DNA of 64,000 bases from Acetatifactor sp. Lineage in GTDB: Bacteria > Bacillota > Clostridia > Lachnospirales > Lachnospiraceae. Numbering within the stretch: position 1 is the first letter of the stretch; every line of letters starts with the position of its first letter. The stretch spans positions 1 through 64,000 of the forward strand of contig JAFLRN010000005.1 in the NCBI GenBank assembly GCA_022511385.1, read 5' to 3'. Below, piece by piece: positions 47,584 through 57,794 of this stretch. The position numbers and the translations under genes are program-made. The notes beneath the pieces were generated by a model that saw only the letters and a program-made list of their open reading frames with translations, did no database searches and was not told where the DNA came from.

Positions 47584-49197
47584 ATGATTACTCTGCAGGG
47601 GAAAAGTGTTTATCGGGATATTGGGATTGGCAGGCTGGTCTTTTACAGAGGACGCTCGGAGACGGTGCGGCGTGCAGTAGAGGACCGTGAGGCGGAGCTT
47701 TTGCGGTTTGAGAAGGCGTTGCAGGCGGCGAAGGTGCAGCTGAGGAAACTGTATGATGAGAGTGTGAAGATTGTTGGGGAAGCCAATGCGTCCATTTTTC
47801 AGGTTCAGGAGCTGCTGCTGGAGGATGAGAGGTTCACGGAGCCGGTGCGCGGTATGATCGCAGATCAGGGTGTGAATGCGGAGTATGCGGTGCGTGAGAC
47901 AGGTGATGCTTTGGCAATGGAACTCGGTGCTGTGGAGGACGCTTATGTCCGGGAACGGGCTGGCGATATTCTGGATATCACAGAGCAGCTGCTTGGGGTG
48001 TTGGCAGACCGGGAGGGGGAGCATGGGCTGCCGGAGGAGCCCTTTATTCTGGCAGCGGAGGATCTGCTGCCCAGTGAGACGGTGCAGCTGTCTGGCAGAA
48101 AGGTGCTCGGGCTTGCGCTGGGCAAGGGCAGTACCCATTCTCACACGGCAATTTTGGCCAGGAGCATGGAAATACCATCGGTGATGAAGCTGGGGGCGCT
48201 CAGTGCGGAGTACGATGGGAGGCTGGCTGTTATCGACGGTTATACCGATATGCTGTATATTGACCCCGATGATGCCACCCTGGTGGCTATGGAGGAGAAA
48301 AAGCGGGAGACGGATCGGCACAGGGCATTGCTTCGAGAGTTGAAGGGCAAGAAGGATATCACCAGGGACGGAAAACTGGTGAAGCTTTTTGCCAATGCCG
48401 GGAGCTTGGCGGATGTGGACGCTGCAATTGCCAATGATGCGGGAGGCATCGGCCTGCTGCGCAGCGAAATCCTATATCTGGACAGCGCTGAGGAACCGAA
48501 TGAGGAGAGTCAGTTCTCTTTCTACAGACAGGTACTGCAGAGGATGAGTGGGCGCGAAGTGGTCATACGGACCTTTGACATAGGCGCAGATAAGCGTGTG
48601 CCATGGCTGAAAATGGAGAAGGAGGAGAATCCGGCGCTGGGAATGCGTGCTATCCGTCTGGGACTGGAGAGGCCAAAGCTTTTGAAGACCCAGCTGCGTG
48701 CTCTGTATCGGGCAGGAATCTATGGGAAGCTGTGTATCATGTATCCAATGATCACCTCTGTGGAAGAAATCCTCAAGCTGCGGCAGCTGGAGCAGCAAGT
48801 GAAACGGGAATTGGAACAAGAAGGAATGCTGTTTGCCGCGTTTCTTCCCACTGGTATCATGATAGAGACCCCGGCAGCAGCGCTGCTCAGTGACAAGCTT
48901 GCAAAAGAGGTGGATTTTTTCAGCGTGGGAACCAACGACCTGACCCAATATACGCTGGCGCTGGACAGGCAGAACGAATCCCTGGAGCGTTTTGCCGACC
49001 CTGACCACAGGGCGGTGCTGCGACTGATAGAGATGGCTGCAAAAAATGCCCATGATGCGGGCATATGGGTCGGTATCTGTGGGGAACTGGCATCAGATAC
49101 TGCCTTTACAGAGGAGTTTCTGCGAATGGGCATCGATGAGCTTAGCGTGTCTCCGGGGATGATACTGGAACTTAGGCATAAGATCAGAGAGCTTTGA
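47584..49197 (+). CDS. ptsI: Phosphoenolpyruvate-protein phosphotransferase (PTS enzyme I)
   Basis: THSHTAILARSMEIPSV, GIGLLRSEILYL, VDFFSVGTNDLTQYTLALDR. Confidence 0.95.
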   Translation: MITLQGKSVYRDIGIGRLVFYRGRSETVRRAVEDREAELLRFEKALQAAKVQLRKLYDESVKIVGEANASIFQVQELLLEDERFTEPVRGMIADQGVNAEYAVRETGDALAMELGAVEDAYVRERAGDILDITEQLLGVLADREGEHGLPEEPFILAAEDLLPSETVQLSGRKVLGLALGKGSTHSHTAILARSMEIPSVMKLGALSAEYDGRLAVIDGYTDMLYIDPDDATLVAMEEKKRETDRHRALLRELKGKKDITRDGKLVKLFANAGSLADVDAAIANDAGGIGLLRSEILYLDSAEEPNEESQFSFYRQVLQRMSGREVVIRTFDIGADKRVPWLKMEKEENPALGMRAIRLGLERPKLLKTQLRALYRAGIYGKLCIMYPMITSVEEILKLRQLEQQVKRELEQEGMLFAAFLPTGIMIETPAAALLSDKLAKEVDFFSVGTNDLTQYTLALDRQNESLERFADPDHRAVLRLIEMAAKNAHDAGIWVGICGELASDTAFTEEFLRMGIDELSVSPGMILELRHKIREL

Positions 49198-49225
49198 ACA
49201 GAACCATATAGTATGTATCAATATG

Positions 49226-49262
49226 CGCCGCCTGTGGATGGTATATCCCGGGCGGCGTGTAA
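49226..49262 (+). terminator. Possible terminator after ptsI
   Basis: CGCCGCC ... GGGCGGCG hairpin, weak U run. Confidence 0.45.
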
Positions 49263-49481
49263 TTTTATACAGAATTATGGGGAAAGAAAAGAGAAAAGAG
49301 AATTTTATCGTATTTATTGGCGATTGTAAACGAAATTCGCGGCGAGATGCAGTTGCGGTATCAAATATTTATCTTTTATAATGTAAAAGGTGACTGATTT
49401 TGCTGGCAAAGCACGAAATGTTGCAAAATGGCGCGACGGATGCCACCGAAAAAGAACGATTTATGCCAGGGAGGTAGTTTC

Positions 49482-50003
49482 ATGGAACAACTGAACATTA
49501 CAAATACAAAGGACAATGAAAAAATATATAAGATACTGGGAGATCTGATGAATGCTGACAAAGAATTTCAGATTATGATCACAGTTCCCTCTGCAAAGAG
49601 CGGAAATGCTGCAAAGGCCTCCCATGATTTACAGAAGCAGGAACTGGTGATCCGGGACCTGGAGCAGGATGTGACCAATATGATACATGAAATAGGAGTT
49701 CCGGCACATATTAAGGGATATCAGTACCTGAGAGAGGCAATCATGATGTCAGTGGAGGATCCCGGCATGATCAGTTCCATTACCAAGATTCTCTATCCCA
49801 CCATAGCAAAGCGGTTTCAGACCACTCCCAGCCGCGTGGAGCGCGCCATCCGCCATGCGATTGAGGTAGCATGGAGCAGAGGAAGAATGGAGACTTTGGA
49901 TGCGCTCTTTGGGTATACCATCGACACAGGGAAGGGGAAACCCACCAATTCGGAGTTTATCGCCCTGATCGCAGACAGGATCCGTCTTTCCTACAAGGTT
50001 TAG
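49482..50003 (+). CDS. Spo0A C-terminal (output) domain protein lacking a receiver
   Basis: [71 protein letters not shown] is the Spo0A DNA-binding domain; no phosphoacceptor receiver in the about 65 aa N-terminus. Confidence 0.9.
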   Translation: MEQLNITNTKDNEKIYKILGDLMNADKEFQIMITVPSAKSGNAAKASHDLQKQELVIRDLEQDVTNMIHEIGVPAHIKGYQYLREAIMMSVEDPGMISSITKILYPTIAKRFQTTPSRVERAIRHAIEVAWSRGRMETLDALFGYTIDTGKGKPTNSEFIALIADRIRLSYKV

Positions 50004-50225
50004 TTTCCGTATTTTATGCCCTAATTAAGAAAACACTTTCCACAGAATTAATCTTGATGTATAATGTTCGTATAGGGCAGAATCAAGTGGCTGAGCAAGC
50101 ATATGCTGAGCTTGCTCGAGCAGATGCTTGTTCAGACATTTGATGAGCGAAGCGGCGCTGGAACGCCAGTGGCGTTTCAGCGTTCTGGCTGTAACTTTTT
50201 AATTAATTCCGTGGAGGGGTTTCCA

Positions 50226-51671
50226 ATGAAAAATATTTTGTTTGCGGCATCTGAGGGAGTACCTTTTATCAAGACAGGCGGCCTGGCCGATGTGGTGGGT
50301 TCCCTGCCCAAATGCATTGATAAGAAGTATTTTGACGTGCGGGTGATCATTCCCAAGTATGCCTGCATGAAGCAGGAGCTGAAGGATAAGCTGAACTATG
50401 TGACGCACTTCTATATGGATTACAACTGGAAGAATGTCTATGTGGGAATCCTGGAGGCTGAAGAAGATGGCGTACACTATTACTTCATCGACAACGAGAC
50501 CTATTTCAACGGTCCCAAGCCCTACAGCGACGATCCCAGGTGGGAGATTGAGCGTTATGCCTTTTTCTCAAAGGCAGTGCTTTCTGCACTTCCGGTAATA
50601 GGCTTCCGGCCTGATGTGATCCACTGTCATGACTGGCAGACCGGACTGATTCCCGTGTACCTGAAGGAACGCTTCCGGGAGGGAGATTTCTTCCGCGGCA
50701 TCAAGTCCATCATCACGATCCATAACCTGAAATTCCAGGGCAGGTGGGACACCAAGACGGTGCAGAATATCACAGGTCTTCCCGAGTACTATTTCACTCC
50801 TGATAAGCTGGAAGCGTATAAGGATGCCAACCTGTTAAAGGGCGGTATCGTCTATGCGGACGCCGTGACCACGGTGAGCGATACATATGCGGAGGAGATC
50901 AAGACACCCTTTTATGGAGAGGGCCTTGACGGACTTCTTAGGGCAAGGAGCCGCGACCTTAGAGGTATTGTCAACGGTATTGACTATACGGATTTCAATC
51001 CTGAGACGGATAAGCATATCCCTTATCCCTATAACGCTGTGAATTTCCGCAAGGAGAAAGTGAAAAACAAGAAGGATCTGCAGCAGGAGCTGGGGCTGCG
51101 CCAGGATGACAAGAAAATGATGATCGGCCTTGTCTCCAGGCTCACAGACCAGAAGGGTCTGGATCTGATCGCCTATGTGATGGATGAACTCTGTCAGGAC
51201 GATATCCAGCTGGTGGTATTGGGTACCGGCGAGGAACGCTACGAGAATATGTTCCGTCATTTTGACTGGAAATACAATGACAAAGTGTCGGCCAATATCT
51301 ATTATTCCGACCCTCTGTCCCACAAGATTTATGCGGCCTGTGACGCATTCCTGATGCCTTCACTGTTCGAGCCCTGCGGTCTTAGCCAGCTGATGGCGCT
51401 GCGCTACGGAACCATTCCCATTGTCCGCGAGACCGGCGGCCTGAAGGATACGGTGGCGCCTTACAACGAGTATGAGAGCACGGGAACAGGTTTTAGCTTT
51501 ACCAATTATAATGCCCACGAAATGTTGAATACGATCCGCTATGCCGAGCATATCTATTATGATAAGAAGCGTGAATGGAACAAGCTGGTTGACAGGGCTA
51601 TGGCGGCAGACTTTTCATGGCACGTGTCTGCGGCCAGGTATCAGGAAATGTATGACTGGCTGATTGGTTAA
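50226..51671 (+). CDS. glgA: Glycogen synthase
   Basis: MKNILFAASEGVPFIKTGGLADVVGSLPK, MPSLFEPCGLSQL. Confidence 0.95.
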   Translation: MKNILFAASEGVPFIKTGGLADVVGSLPKCIDKKYFDVRVIIPKYACMKQELKDKLNYVTHFYMDYNWKNVYVGILEAEEDGVHYYFIDNETYFNGPKPYSDDPRWEIERYAFFSKAVLSALPVIGFRPDVIHCHDWQTGLIPVYLKERFREGDFFRGIKSIITIHNLKFQGRWDTKTVQNITGLPEYYFTPDKLEAYKDANLLKGGIVYADAVTTVSDTYAEEIKTPFYGEGLDGLLRARSRDLRGIVNGIDYTDFNPETDKHIPYPYNAVNFRKEKVKNKKDLQQELGLRQDDKKMMIGLVSRLTDQKGLDLIAYVMDELCQDDIQLVVLGTGEERYENMFRHFDWKYNDKVSANIYYSDPLSHKIYAACDAFLMPSLFEPCGLSQLMALRYGTIPIVRETGGLKDTVAPYNEYESTGTGFSFTNYNAHEMLNTIRYAEHIYYDKKREWNKLVDRAMAADFSWHVSAARYQEMYDWLIG

Positions 51672-51675
51672 GGGC

Positions 51676-53337
51676 ATGGCGGAAAAAAATAACAGTAAAA
51701 ATAATTTTATAGCGCAGGCTGGGATACTGGCAGCGGCCGGGATCATCAGCAGAATCATAGGGCTCCTTTACAGGAGCCCTATGCATGCTGTCATTGGCGA
51801 TCAGGGGATGGGGTATTACCAGGTTGCTTACGCATATTACACTATTATTCTCTTAATTTCCTCCTATAGTATTCCCTCTGCAATATCAAAGGTCATCGCG
51901 CAGAAGCTGGCGGTAAAGGAGTACCGCAACGCCCACAGGATTTTTAAGTGCGCGCTGGGCTATGTGCTGGCGGTTGGCGGTGTGGCCAGCCTTGTTTTGT
52001 TTTTTGGGGCAGGGCTGTTCGTGGACGATGAGTACATTCCCGTTTTGCGGACCTTGGCCCCCACCATCTTTGTGTATGGTATCTTGGGAGTGCTGCGGGG
52101 CTATTTCCAGGCTCACAAAAGCATGGCCCAAACTTCTGTATCCCAGATTCTGGAGCAGATAGCTAACGCCATTGTCAGTGTGGGCGGTGCATATCTGCTG
52201 ATTAAACATGGAATGGGCAGTATGGAGGTGCCTGCGGATGAGGCGGGTCAGGTGGCCAGAGCCACCTACGGCGCCATCGGAAGTGCTCTGGGAACGGGTG
52301 CAGGAGTGCTGACAGCGCTACTGTTTATGCTGGGAATCTATGGTCTGAACAAGAATATCATACAGGGAAGGATCAGACGGGACAGGCATCAAAATGAGGA
52401 GTCCTACAGCAATATCATTAAGACCATCACTGCTGTGGTGACGCCCTTTATCCTGAGTACTGCCATCTACAACTTAAGCGGTACGGTAAATACCAGTGTA
52501 TATACAAAGCTGTTGCCGTCCCTCAGGGAAGTCAGCACTTCGGAGATCGCTTCCCGATGGGGCATTTTTTCCGGCCAGGCGCAGACCATTTCCAACATTC
52601 CTATCGCTTTTGCCACGGCCATGGCGGCGGCCATGATTCCGTCGGTTGCCCAGTTGATGGCAGCCCGGAATGAGGAGGGAGCCAGAAATTCCATCGGCAT
52701 GGCGGTGAAGACCACAATGCTTCTTTCCATACCCTGCGCAGTGGGGTTGTTTGTGTTGGCCAGACCCATCATAGGTCTGCTGTTTTCCAATGCCAGGGAG
52801 GCAGAGGACCTGGCCACTGCACTTCTGATGTCGCTGTCGTTGTCGGTGGTGTTTTATGCTCTGTCTACGTTGAACAGCCAGATCCTGCAGGGATTGGGCA
52901 AGCTGAATATGCCCATTGTCAATGCAGGCATTGCTCTGGCGGTCCAGACGGCAGCGGCTGTGGGCCTGCTTTTTTTTACAGACCTTGATCTTTACAGCAT
53001 TGCTATTGCCAACACGCTGTACTCCGGCGTCATGTGCTTATTGAACCAGTGGGCGGTGAGAAGAGCGGTGGGGTACCGTCAGGAGGTGACGAGAACGTTT
53101 CTAATCCCGGCTCTTGCAGCTGTTTTTATGGGAGCCGCCGCCTGGGCGGTGTATGAGGCGCTTTTGATGTTGACCAAGTCTCCCAAGATTTCTGTGGTCG
53201 TTGCAGTCCTTCTGGGAGTCTGCGTGTATTTTGTGATGCTGCTGTTGTTCAGAGGTGTGACGGAGCAGGAGCTGAGAGGCTTCCCGAAGGGGTATCTGCT
53301 GGTGAAGCTGGCCAAAAAGATCAGGTTGATGCGATAG
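51676..53337 (+). CDS. Polysaccharide biosynthesis/SpoVB-like MOP flippase
   Basis: QAGILAAAGIISRIIGLLYRSPMHAVIGDQGMGYYQVAY, 12-14 TM. Confidence 0.88.
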   Translation: MAEKNNSKNNFIAQAGILAAAGIISRIIGLLYRSPMHAVIGDQGMGYYQVAYAYYTIILLISSYSIPSAISKVIAQKLAVKEYRNAHRIFKCALGYVLAVGGVASLVLFFGAGLFVDDEYIPVLRTLAPTIFVYGILGVLRGYFQAHKSMAQTSVSQILEQIANAIVSVGGAYLLIKHGMGSMEVPADEAGQVARATYGAIGSALGTGAGVLTALLFMLGIYGLNKNIIQGRIRRDRHQNEESYSNIIKTITAVVTPFILSTAIYNLSGTVNTSVYTKLLPSLREVSTSEIASRWGIFSGQAQTISNIPIAFATAMAAAMIPSVAQLMAARNEEGARNSIGMAVKTTMLLSIPCAVGLFVLARPIIGLLFSNAREAEDLATALLMSLSLSVVFYALSTLNSQILQGLGKLNMPIVNAGIALAVQTAAAVGLLFFTDLDLYSIAIANTLYSGVMCLLNQWAVRRAVGYRQEVTRTFLIPALAAVFMGAAAWAVYEALLMLTKSPKISVVVAVLLGVCVYFVMLLLFRGVTEQELRGFPKGYLLVKLAKKIRLMR

Positions 53338-53504
53338 AAAAGCTGCTGAATTTCAGTCAAATACCTCGCGGCACTTGCCAAATGTCCGTACAGGCACGGC
53401 TGCCTGGCTCATTGCTCGTGGGAATAAAATTACTCATTTTGTTGTACAAAAGCTGCTATTTGCGGATAAATGACTGAATGAGTCAATGGTTATTCTGCAA
53501 CTTA

Positions 53505-55253
53505 CTATTCCATGATCTGCTGGATACCCTCGATATTGCTGTCAATAGCCATGGAGAAATTCGTATAGTAGACCACAAAGCCCGGCTTTGCCCCACCGGG
53601 CTTTTTTACATGCTTTTTCTGGATATAATCGATCTCCACCTTCTCCTGGTCGCGGCCCTTGGAGTAATAGGCGGCCAGTCTCGCAGCTTCCTCAAAGGTA
53701 CGGTCCGGTAGTTCCTGGGCGTTCCCGAGCTTTACGATCACATGGGAGCCGGGCATGTGCTTGGCGTGGAACCACCAGTCGTTGCCTGTTGCCAGCTGGA
53801 AGGTCAGCTGGTCGTTCTGGTAGTTGTTTTTTCCAACGTACATGTGAAAGCCGTCGCTGCTGATGTAGTGGAAGGGTTTGCTGGTGATCTTCTGCTTCTT
53901 GGAACTGCCCTTTCTGCGGATGTAACCGCTCTCGGTGAGCTCCTCCTTGATTTCCACCAGATCTTCCTCCTTTAAGGCGATATCCAGAGAAGCCATAATG
54001 GACTCCAGATGGTCGATTTCCGCCTTGACTTCCTTGGTCAATTCAGACAGAGCCTCGTAGGTCCGCTTCATTTTCCCGTATTTATCAAAGTATTTTTTAG
54101 CATTTTCCGTGGCAGTGAGAGTGGGGTCCAGAGGGATCTGCACGGTTTCTTCGTTGTAATAGTTCACTGCTTCCAGGGATTTTGCCCCGGGAGCGCAGCT
54201 ATAGCCGTAGGTGTTCAGAAGCTCCCCGTAGATGCGGTAGGTTTCCCGCTTCTCCGTGTCCTGAATCTGGCGCAGCTGCAGATCATATTTTTTTACATTC
54301 CGCTCCAGGGCTGTCTGTACGATACGGCGCAGGTCAGAGGATTTCTGGCGGATGCGGGTGATGGTATTCTTTTCCGTGTAATAGCTTTCCAGCAGGACTG
54401 ACATGGAGTCAAAGGTCTTGCAGGAATCTGTGCCGCTCGTGTACATGGTCAGGGGCAGGGCGGCAAACTCCACAGGCCGGGAACCGGTGTAGGCAATACA
54501 AGGTTCAAAGCGCTCCTCCCGAATGATGTCAGTCATTTCCTGAAAGCACCGGGTCAGCCGCTCATAGGCAGCGTCATCCAGGCCGGCAGTGGGCAGATCC
54601 GCATCCACCCCGGCACGGTGACAGAGTTCCTGGGCCAGGATGGAGGAAATCCCTGTAAAGCTGCCATAAATAGCTTTGTAAGCAGGCTGGGGCTTTGCGG
54701 TCAGCGTGCTGCGAAAGCCTGCCTCGTCCGTGCTCAGGGCATCCAGCTTATCCTGGGTCTGGGCTACAAAGTAGGGCTTGCCCGGCAGCACTTCACGGAC
54801 AGAGCTCACTGCGGCGGAGACATGCTTAATACTGTCTATGATCACATTTTCTTCATTGCAGAAGATAATATTACTGTGTTTTCCCATGATTTCAATGACC
54901 AGGGTCTTGTGGCACAGATCGCCCATCTCATCCAGATGCTCCACGCCTATGTGGACAATGCGCTCTAAGCCTGGCTGAGAGATATCCGTGATGCGCCCAT
55001 TCTGTAAGTGCTTGCGCAGCAGCATGCAGAAATTTGGAGCGGTGAGTGGGCTGGGTTTATTATTTTCCGTCAAATAGATTAAAGGTAAGGAAGCATTTGC
55101 AGAGAGAAGGAGCCGGTATTGGCCAGCGGGCTGCTTGATGGTAAGGAGCAGTTCATCCTCCTCAGGCTGGGCAATCTTGTAGAGTCTGCCGCCGATCAGT
55201 TTGTCTTTCAGTTCCGATACTACGCTTGCTATGGTAACGCCGTCGAATGCCAT
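53505..55253 (-). CDS. rqcH: NFACT family protein RqcH/FbpA
   Basis: MAFDGVTIASVVSELKDKLIGGRLYKIAQPEEDELLL; HYISSDGFHMYVGKNNYQNDQLTFQLATGNDWWFHAKHMPGSHVIV. Confidence 0.94.
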   Translation of the reverse strand: MAFDGVTIASVVSELKDKLIGGRLYKIAQPEEDELLLTIKQPAGQYRLLLSANASLPLIYLTENNKPSPLTAPNFCMLLRKHLQNGRITDISQPGLERIVHIGVEHLDEMGDLCHKTLVIEIMGKHSNIIFCNEENVIIDSIKHVSAAVSSVREVLPGKPYFVAQTQDKLDALSTDEAGFRSTLTAKPQPAYKAIYGSFTGISSILAQELCHRAGVDADLPTAGLDDAAYERLTRCFQEMTDIIREERFEPCIAYTGSRPVEFAALPLTMYTSGTDSCKTFDSMSVLLESYYTEKNTITRIRQKSSDLRRIVQTALERNVKKYDLQLRQIQDTEKRETYRIYGELLNTYGYSCAPGAKSLEAVNYYNEETVQIPLDPTLTATENAKKYFDKYGKMKRTYEALSELTKEVKAEIDHLESIMASLDIALKEEDLVEIKEELTESGYIRRKGSSKKQKITSKPFHYISSDGFHMYVGKNNYQNDQLTFQLATGNDWWFHAKHMPGSHVIVKLGNAQELPDRTFEEAARLAAYYSKGRDQEKVEIDYIQKKHVKKPGGAKPGFVVYYTNFSMAIDSNIEGIQQIME

Positions 55254-55390
55254 GGAAAGTCTCCTTGCGCTTAGATTTTTCTGTCTTTTCTGCTTGATTT
55301 TTATTTGCAGACTGGCATATGTCTTTCGTCTGTATTATGGCACGGAAGGAGGGTGGTTGGCAAGGGAAATATGGACTAGTGTCAAGTGGA

Positions 55391-55506
55391 ACAAGCTCTG
55401 CATGGCAGAGCTGGCGCGAAAGTAACTCGCCAAGTGCCAACGTGTTTCAACGGTCTGCCGGAAGGACATTGTCAGTACTGGTCTGAATTGGGCAGAGTGT
55501 GAAAAG
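55391..55506. repeat. Dispersed 116-bp intergenic repeat, copy B
   Basis: See 24566-24681; hairpin AGCTCTGC-ATG-GCAGAGCT. Confidence 0.9.
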
Positions 55507-55624
55507 AAACTTGTTATGCTTGACAATAGGTGTATCCCGTGGCAATGTATGACTATGGAGCGATGGTTACAAACTGCTAGGTGTAAATTCACCAATACAC
55601 TAACGTATATGAGGTTTTCCAGTG

Positions 55625-56182
55625 ATGAAAACGCTGATTTTCAATGGCTCCCCAAGGCTTCAGGGAGACACAATGAGTCTTGTGAACAAAGTGATTGCAG
55701 GTATAGAAGGCGAATATAAGCTGATCAATGCGTACCAATGCGAAATATCCCCCTGTGTTGACTGCAGATATTGCTGGGAAAACGACGGGTGTGCACTCAA
55801 AGATGAAATGCAGGAGGTTTACAGTTATATACAGGAATGTGACAATATTCTTATCGCGTCCCCGGTTTACTTTTCTGAACTGACCGGTAAGCTGCTGGAC
55901 GTGGGGAGCAGGCTGCAGACATATTTCTGTGCGAGATTTTTCAGAAAGGCGGAGCCGATTGCCAAGTCTAAAAGGGGAGCTGTGATCCTGGTTGGCGGCG
56001 GTGACGGAAGAATGGATAAACCCTACGAAACAGCCTACACACTCCTGCGCCACATGAATTGCTATGACATCCATCCGTTGGTTTTTAGCCATAACACAAA
56101 TACAAGGCCTGCGGCAGAGGACAGGAAGGCGGTTGATGGTGTGATTCAAATAATAACTTTTTTTAATATGTCATCTAGGTGA
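55625..56182 (+). CDS. Flavodoxin-like NAD(P)H-dependent oxidoreductase
   Basis: MKTLIFNGSPRLQGDTMSLVNKVI, CVDCRYCWENDGCALKDEMQEVYSYIQECDNILIASPVYFSEL. Confidence 0.9.
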   Translation: MKTLIFNGSPRLQGDTMSLVNKVIAGIEGEYKLINAYQCEISPCVDCRYCWENDGCALKDEMQEVYSYIQECDNILIASPVYFSELTGKLLDVGSRLQTYFCARFFRKAEPIAKSKRGAVILVGGGDGRMDKPYETAYTLLRHMNCYDIHPLVFSHNTNTRPAAEDRKAVDGVIQIITFFNMSSR

Positions 56183-56183
56183 G

Positions 56184-56753
56184 GTGTCCGAAATGTATCA
56201 ATTAAGAGAATTATGTGATACATACTTTAGTTTTCTGTATCAGTTAGGATATATAATGTCAGACGATAATGGCAGTGACACGGTAATCTTTCAAGGCATG
56301 AGCAACCAAATTGAGATAGTGTTTTCTAAGGCTGAGTATGAAATCACCTGCATGTTTTTGGACAATTCAAATCAATGCTTCTCACTGCAGGAGGGCCTAA
56401 ACTATGCGGAAATATACCAATTTCGGGGTCTTTTTCAGATTGCTGACCTGACTGAACTGGAAAAAAGCATTGCTTATTTGGCAGAAGTGGTCAAAGTACT
56501 CTATGAAGAAATAGATGTATCTGTTGAATGTAATTTTCAAAAGATATATGATTCCAGCAGGAAGGTCCAAAAAGCTGAGCTGGAGACATATTATCTGAAA
56601 AATGATTTAAGGAAAGCAGAAAATTACTGGAAACAGAAGGAGTACGCCAAGGCCAGGGAGCTGTTTGAAAAGCATTTGGATCAGTTGTCTCAGCGGCAGC
56701 TCAAACAATTAGAATATATCGGAAAAAATAGGAAGATGGATTTAGGTGGATAA
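56184..56753 (+). CDS. Hypothetical AT-rich protein
   Basis: 189 aa ORF, alternative ATG at 56193; no recognised domain. Confidence 0.5.
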   Translation: MSEMYQLRELCDTYFSFLYQLGYIMSDDNGSDTVIFQGMSNQIEIVFSKAEYEITCMFLDNSNQCFSLQEGLNYAEIYQFRGLFQIADLTELEKSIAYLAEVVKVLYEEIDVSVECNFQKIYDSSRKVQKAELETYYLKNDLRKAENYWKQKEYAKARELFEKHLDQLSQRQLKQLEYIGKNRKMDLGG

Positions 56754-56920
56754 ATCAAAATAAGTACATCAAATACAAGGGAATTTTGTGCTTGACACTT
56801 TATGAGTAGTGCATTAGTATAAATCTATATTTTCTATATTTTTTAAGTTCTAAGCTCAATGTTAGTGTTTATGGGACTTTCTCCCACCTTTCACGAAAAA
56901 ATGAGTAGACAAAGTAACTA

Positions 56921-56949
56921 TTGACTTGCCCTATTGGATAGGGTAAAAT
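56921..56949 (+). promoter_or_regulatory. Toxin-antitoxin promoter with operator dyad in its spacer
   Basis: TTGACT (56921-56926), 17 bp, TAAAAT (56944-56949); CCCTAT-TGG-ATAGGG (56929-56943) inside the spacer. Confidence 0.7.
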
Positions 56950-56972
56950 ATTATTTGCAATGAGGAAAACAA

Positions 56973-57305
56973 ATGACAAGAACCTTTATTGAAACTCAGG
57001 AGTTTACTAGGAACTGGGGAGAACTTGGGCTGGAAGATCAAGATTTAAGACGTCTTGAACTGGAAATATTAAGAAATCCCAAGGCTGGCAAGGTGATAAG
57101 AGGTACGGGAGGACTGCGTAAGCTGAGATTTGCTTTTGAATATATGGGGAAGAGTGGCAGTGCACGGGTATGTTATGTGGATTTTCCGTCAAAGGAAACA
57201 GTATATCTAATAACGATATATCCTAAAAATGAGAAAGACAGTCTGACTCGTGCAGAATGCAAGTCTATCAGTAAATTAATACAGGTGTTGGAACATAGCA
57301 CATGA
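56973..57305 (+). CDS. RelE/HigB-like toxin
   Basis: TRTFIETQEFTRNWGEL..GKVIRGTGGLRKLRFA..KSGSARVCYVDF..VYLITIYPKNEKDSLT. Confidence 0.88.
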   Translation: MTRTFIETQEFTRNWGELGLEDQDLRRLELEILRNPKAGKVIRGTGGLRKLRFAFEYMGKSGSARVCYVDFPSKETVYLITIYPKNEKDSLTRAECKSISKLIQVLEHST

Positions 57306-57325
57306 TTATGTGAAAGGAGTTCATT

Positions 57326-57655
57326 ATGGAGAGCGTATATAAAAGTATTGTTGCTGGATTATCGGAAGCGATAGAAGACATCCAAAACGAAGAGAAGAAA
57401 CTGAAAAGACACACCGTATCCATTATGCCTGTGAAGGACTATAATGCAAAAGAAATACAGAACATCAGAAAGAGAACAGGCCTATCTCAGAGGCTTTTTG
57501 CTGGTTATATGGGGGTTTCCACAAAAACAGTGGAAGCATGGGAAGCCGGAACAAACAGACCATCCGGGGCTGCCAGTCGTATTTTAAATATGCTGGAGAT
57601 GGATGCTGAGCTGATAGTGAAATTCCCTTTTGTGCAGGGATTGAGCCGTGATTGA
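57326..57655 (+). CDS. HigA/XRE-like antitoxin
   Basis: NAKEIQNIRKRTGLSQRLFAGYMGVSTKTVEAWEAGTNRPSGAASRILNMLE; 20 bp after the toxin. Confidence 0.9.
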   Translation: MESVYKSIVAGLSEAIEDIQNEEKKLKRHTVSIMPVKDYNAKEIQNIRKRTGLSQRLFAGYMGVSTKTVEAWEAGTNRPSGAASRILNMLEMDAELIVKFPFVQGLSRD

Positions 57656-57794
57656 ATAATTTATCATGTGATTCAGGCGATAATTTCAGAGACGGTTCTA
57701 AAGTCTGCGCTTCGCCCTTGACGCTTGCCCAAACTTATTTTATAATAAAATGGAGTGTGTGGCAATGTTTTCCATTGCCCGGATGGGAGTGCTG

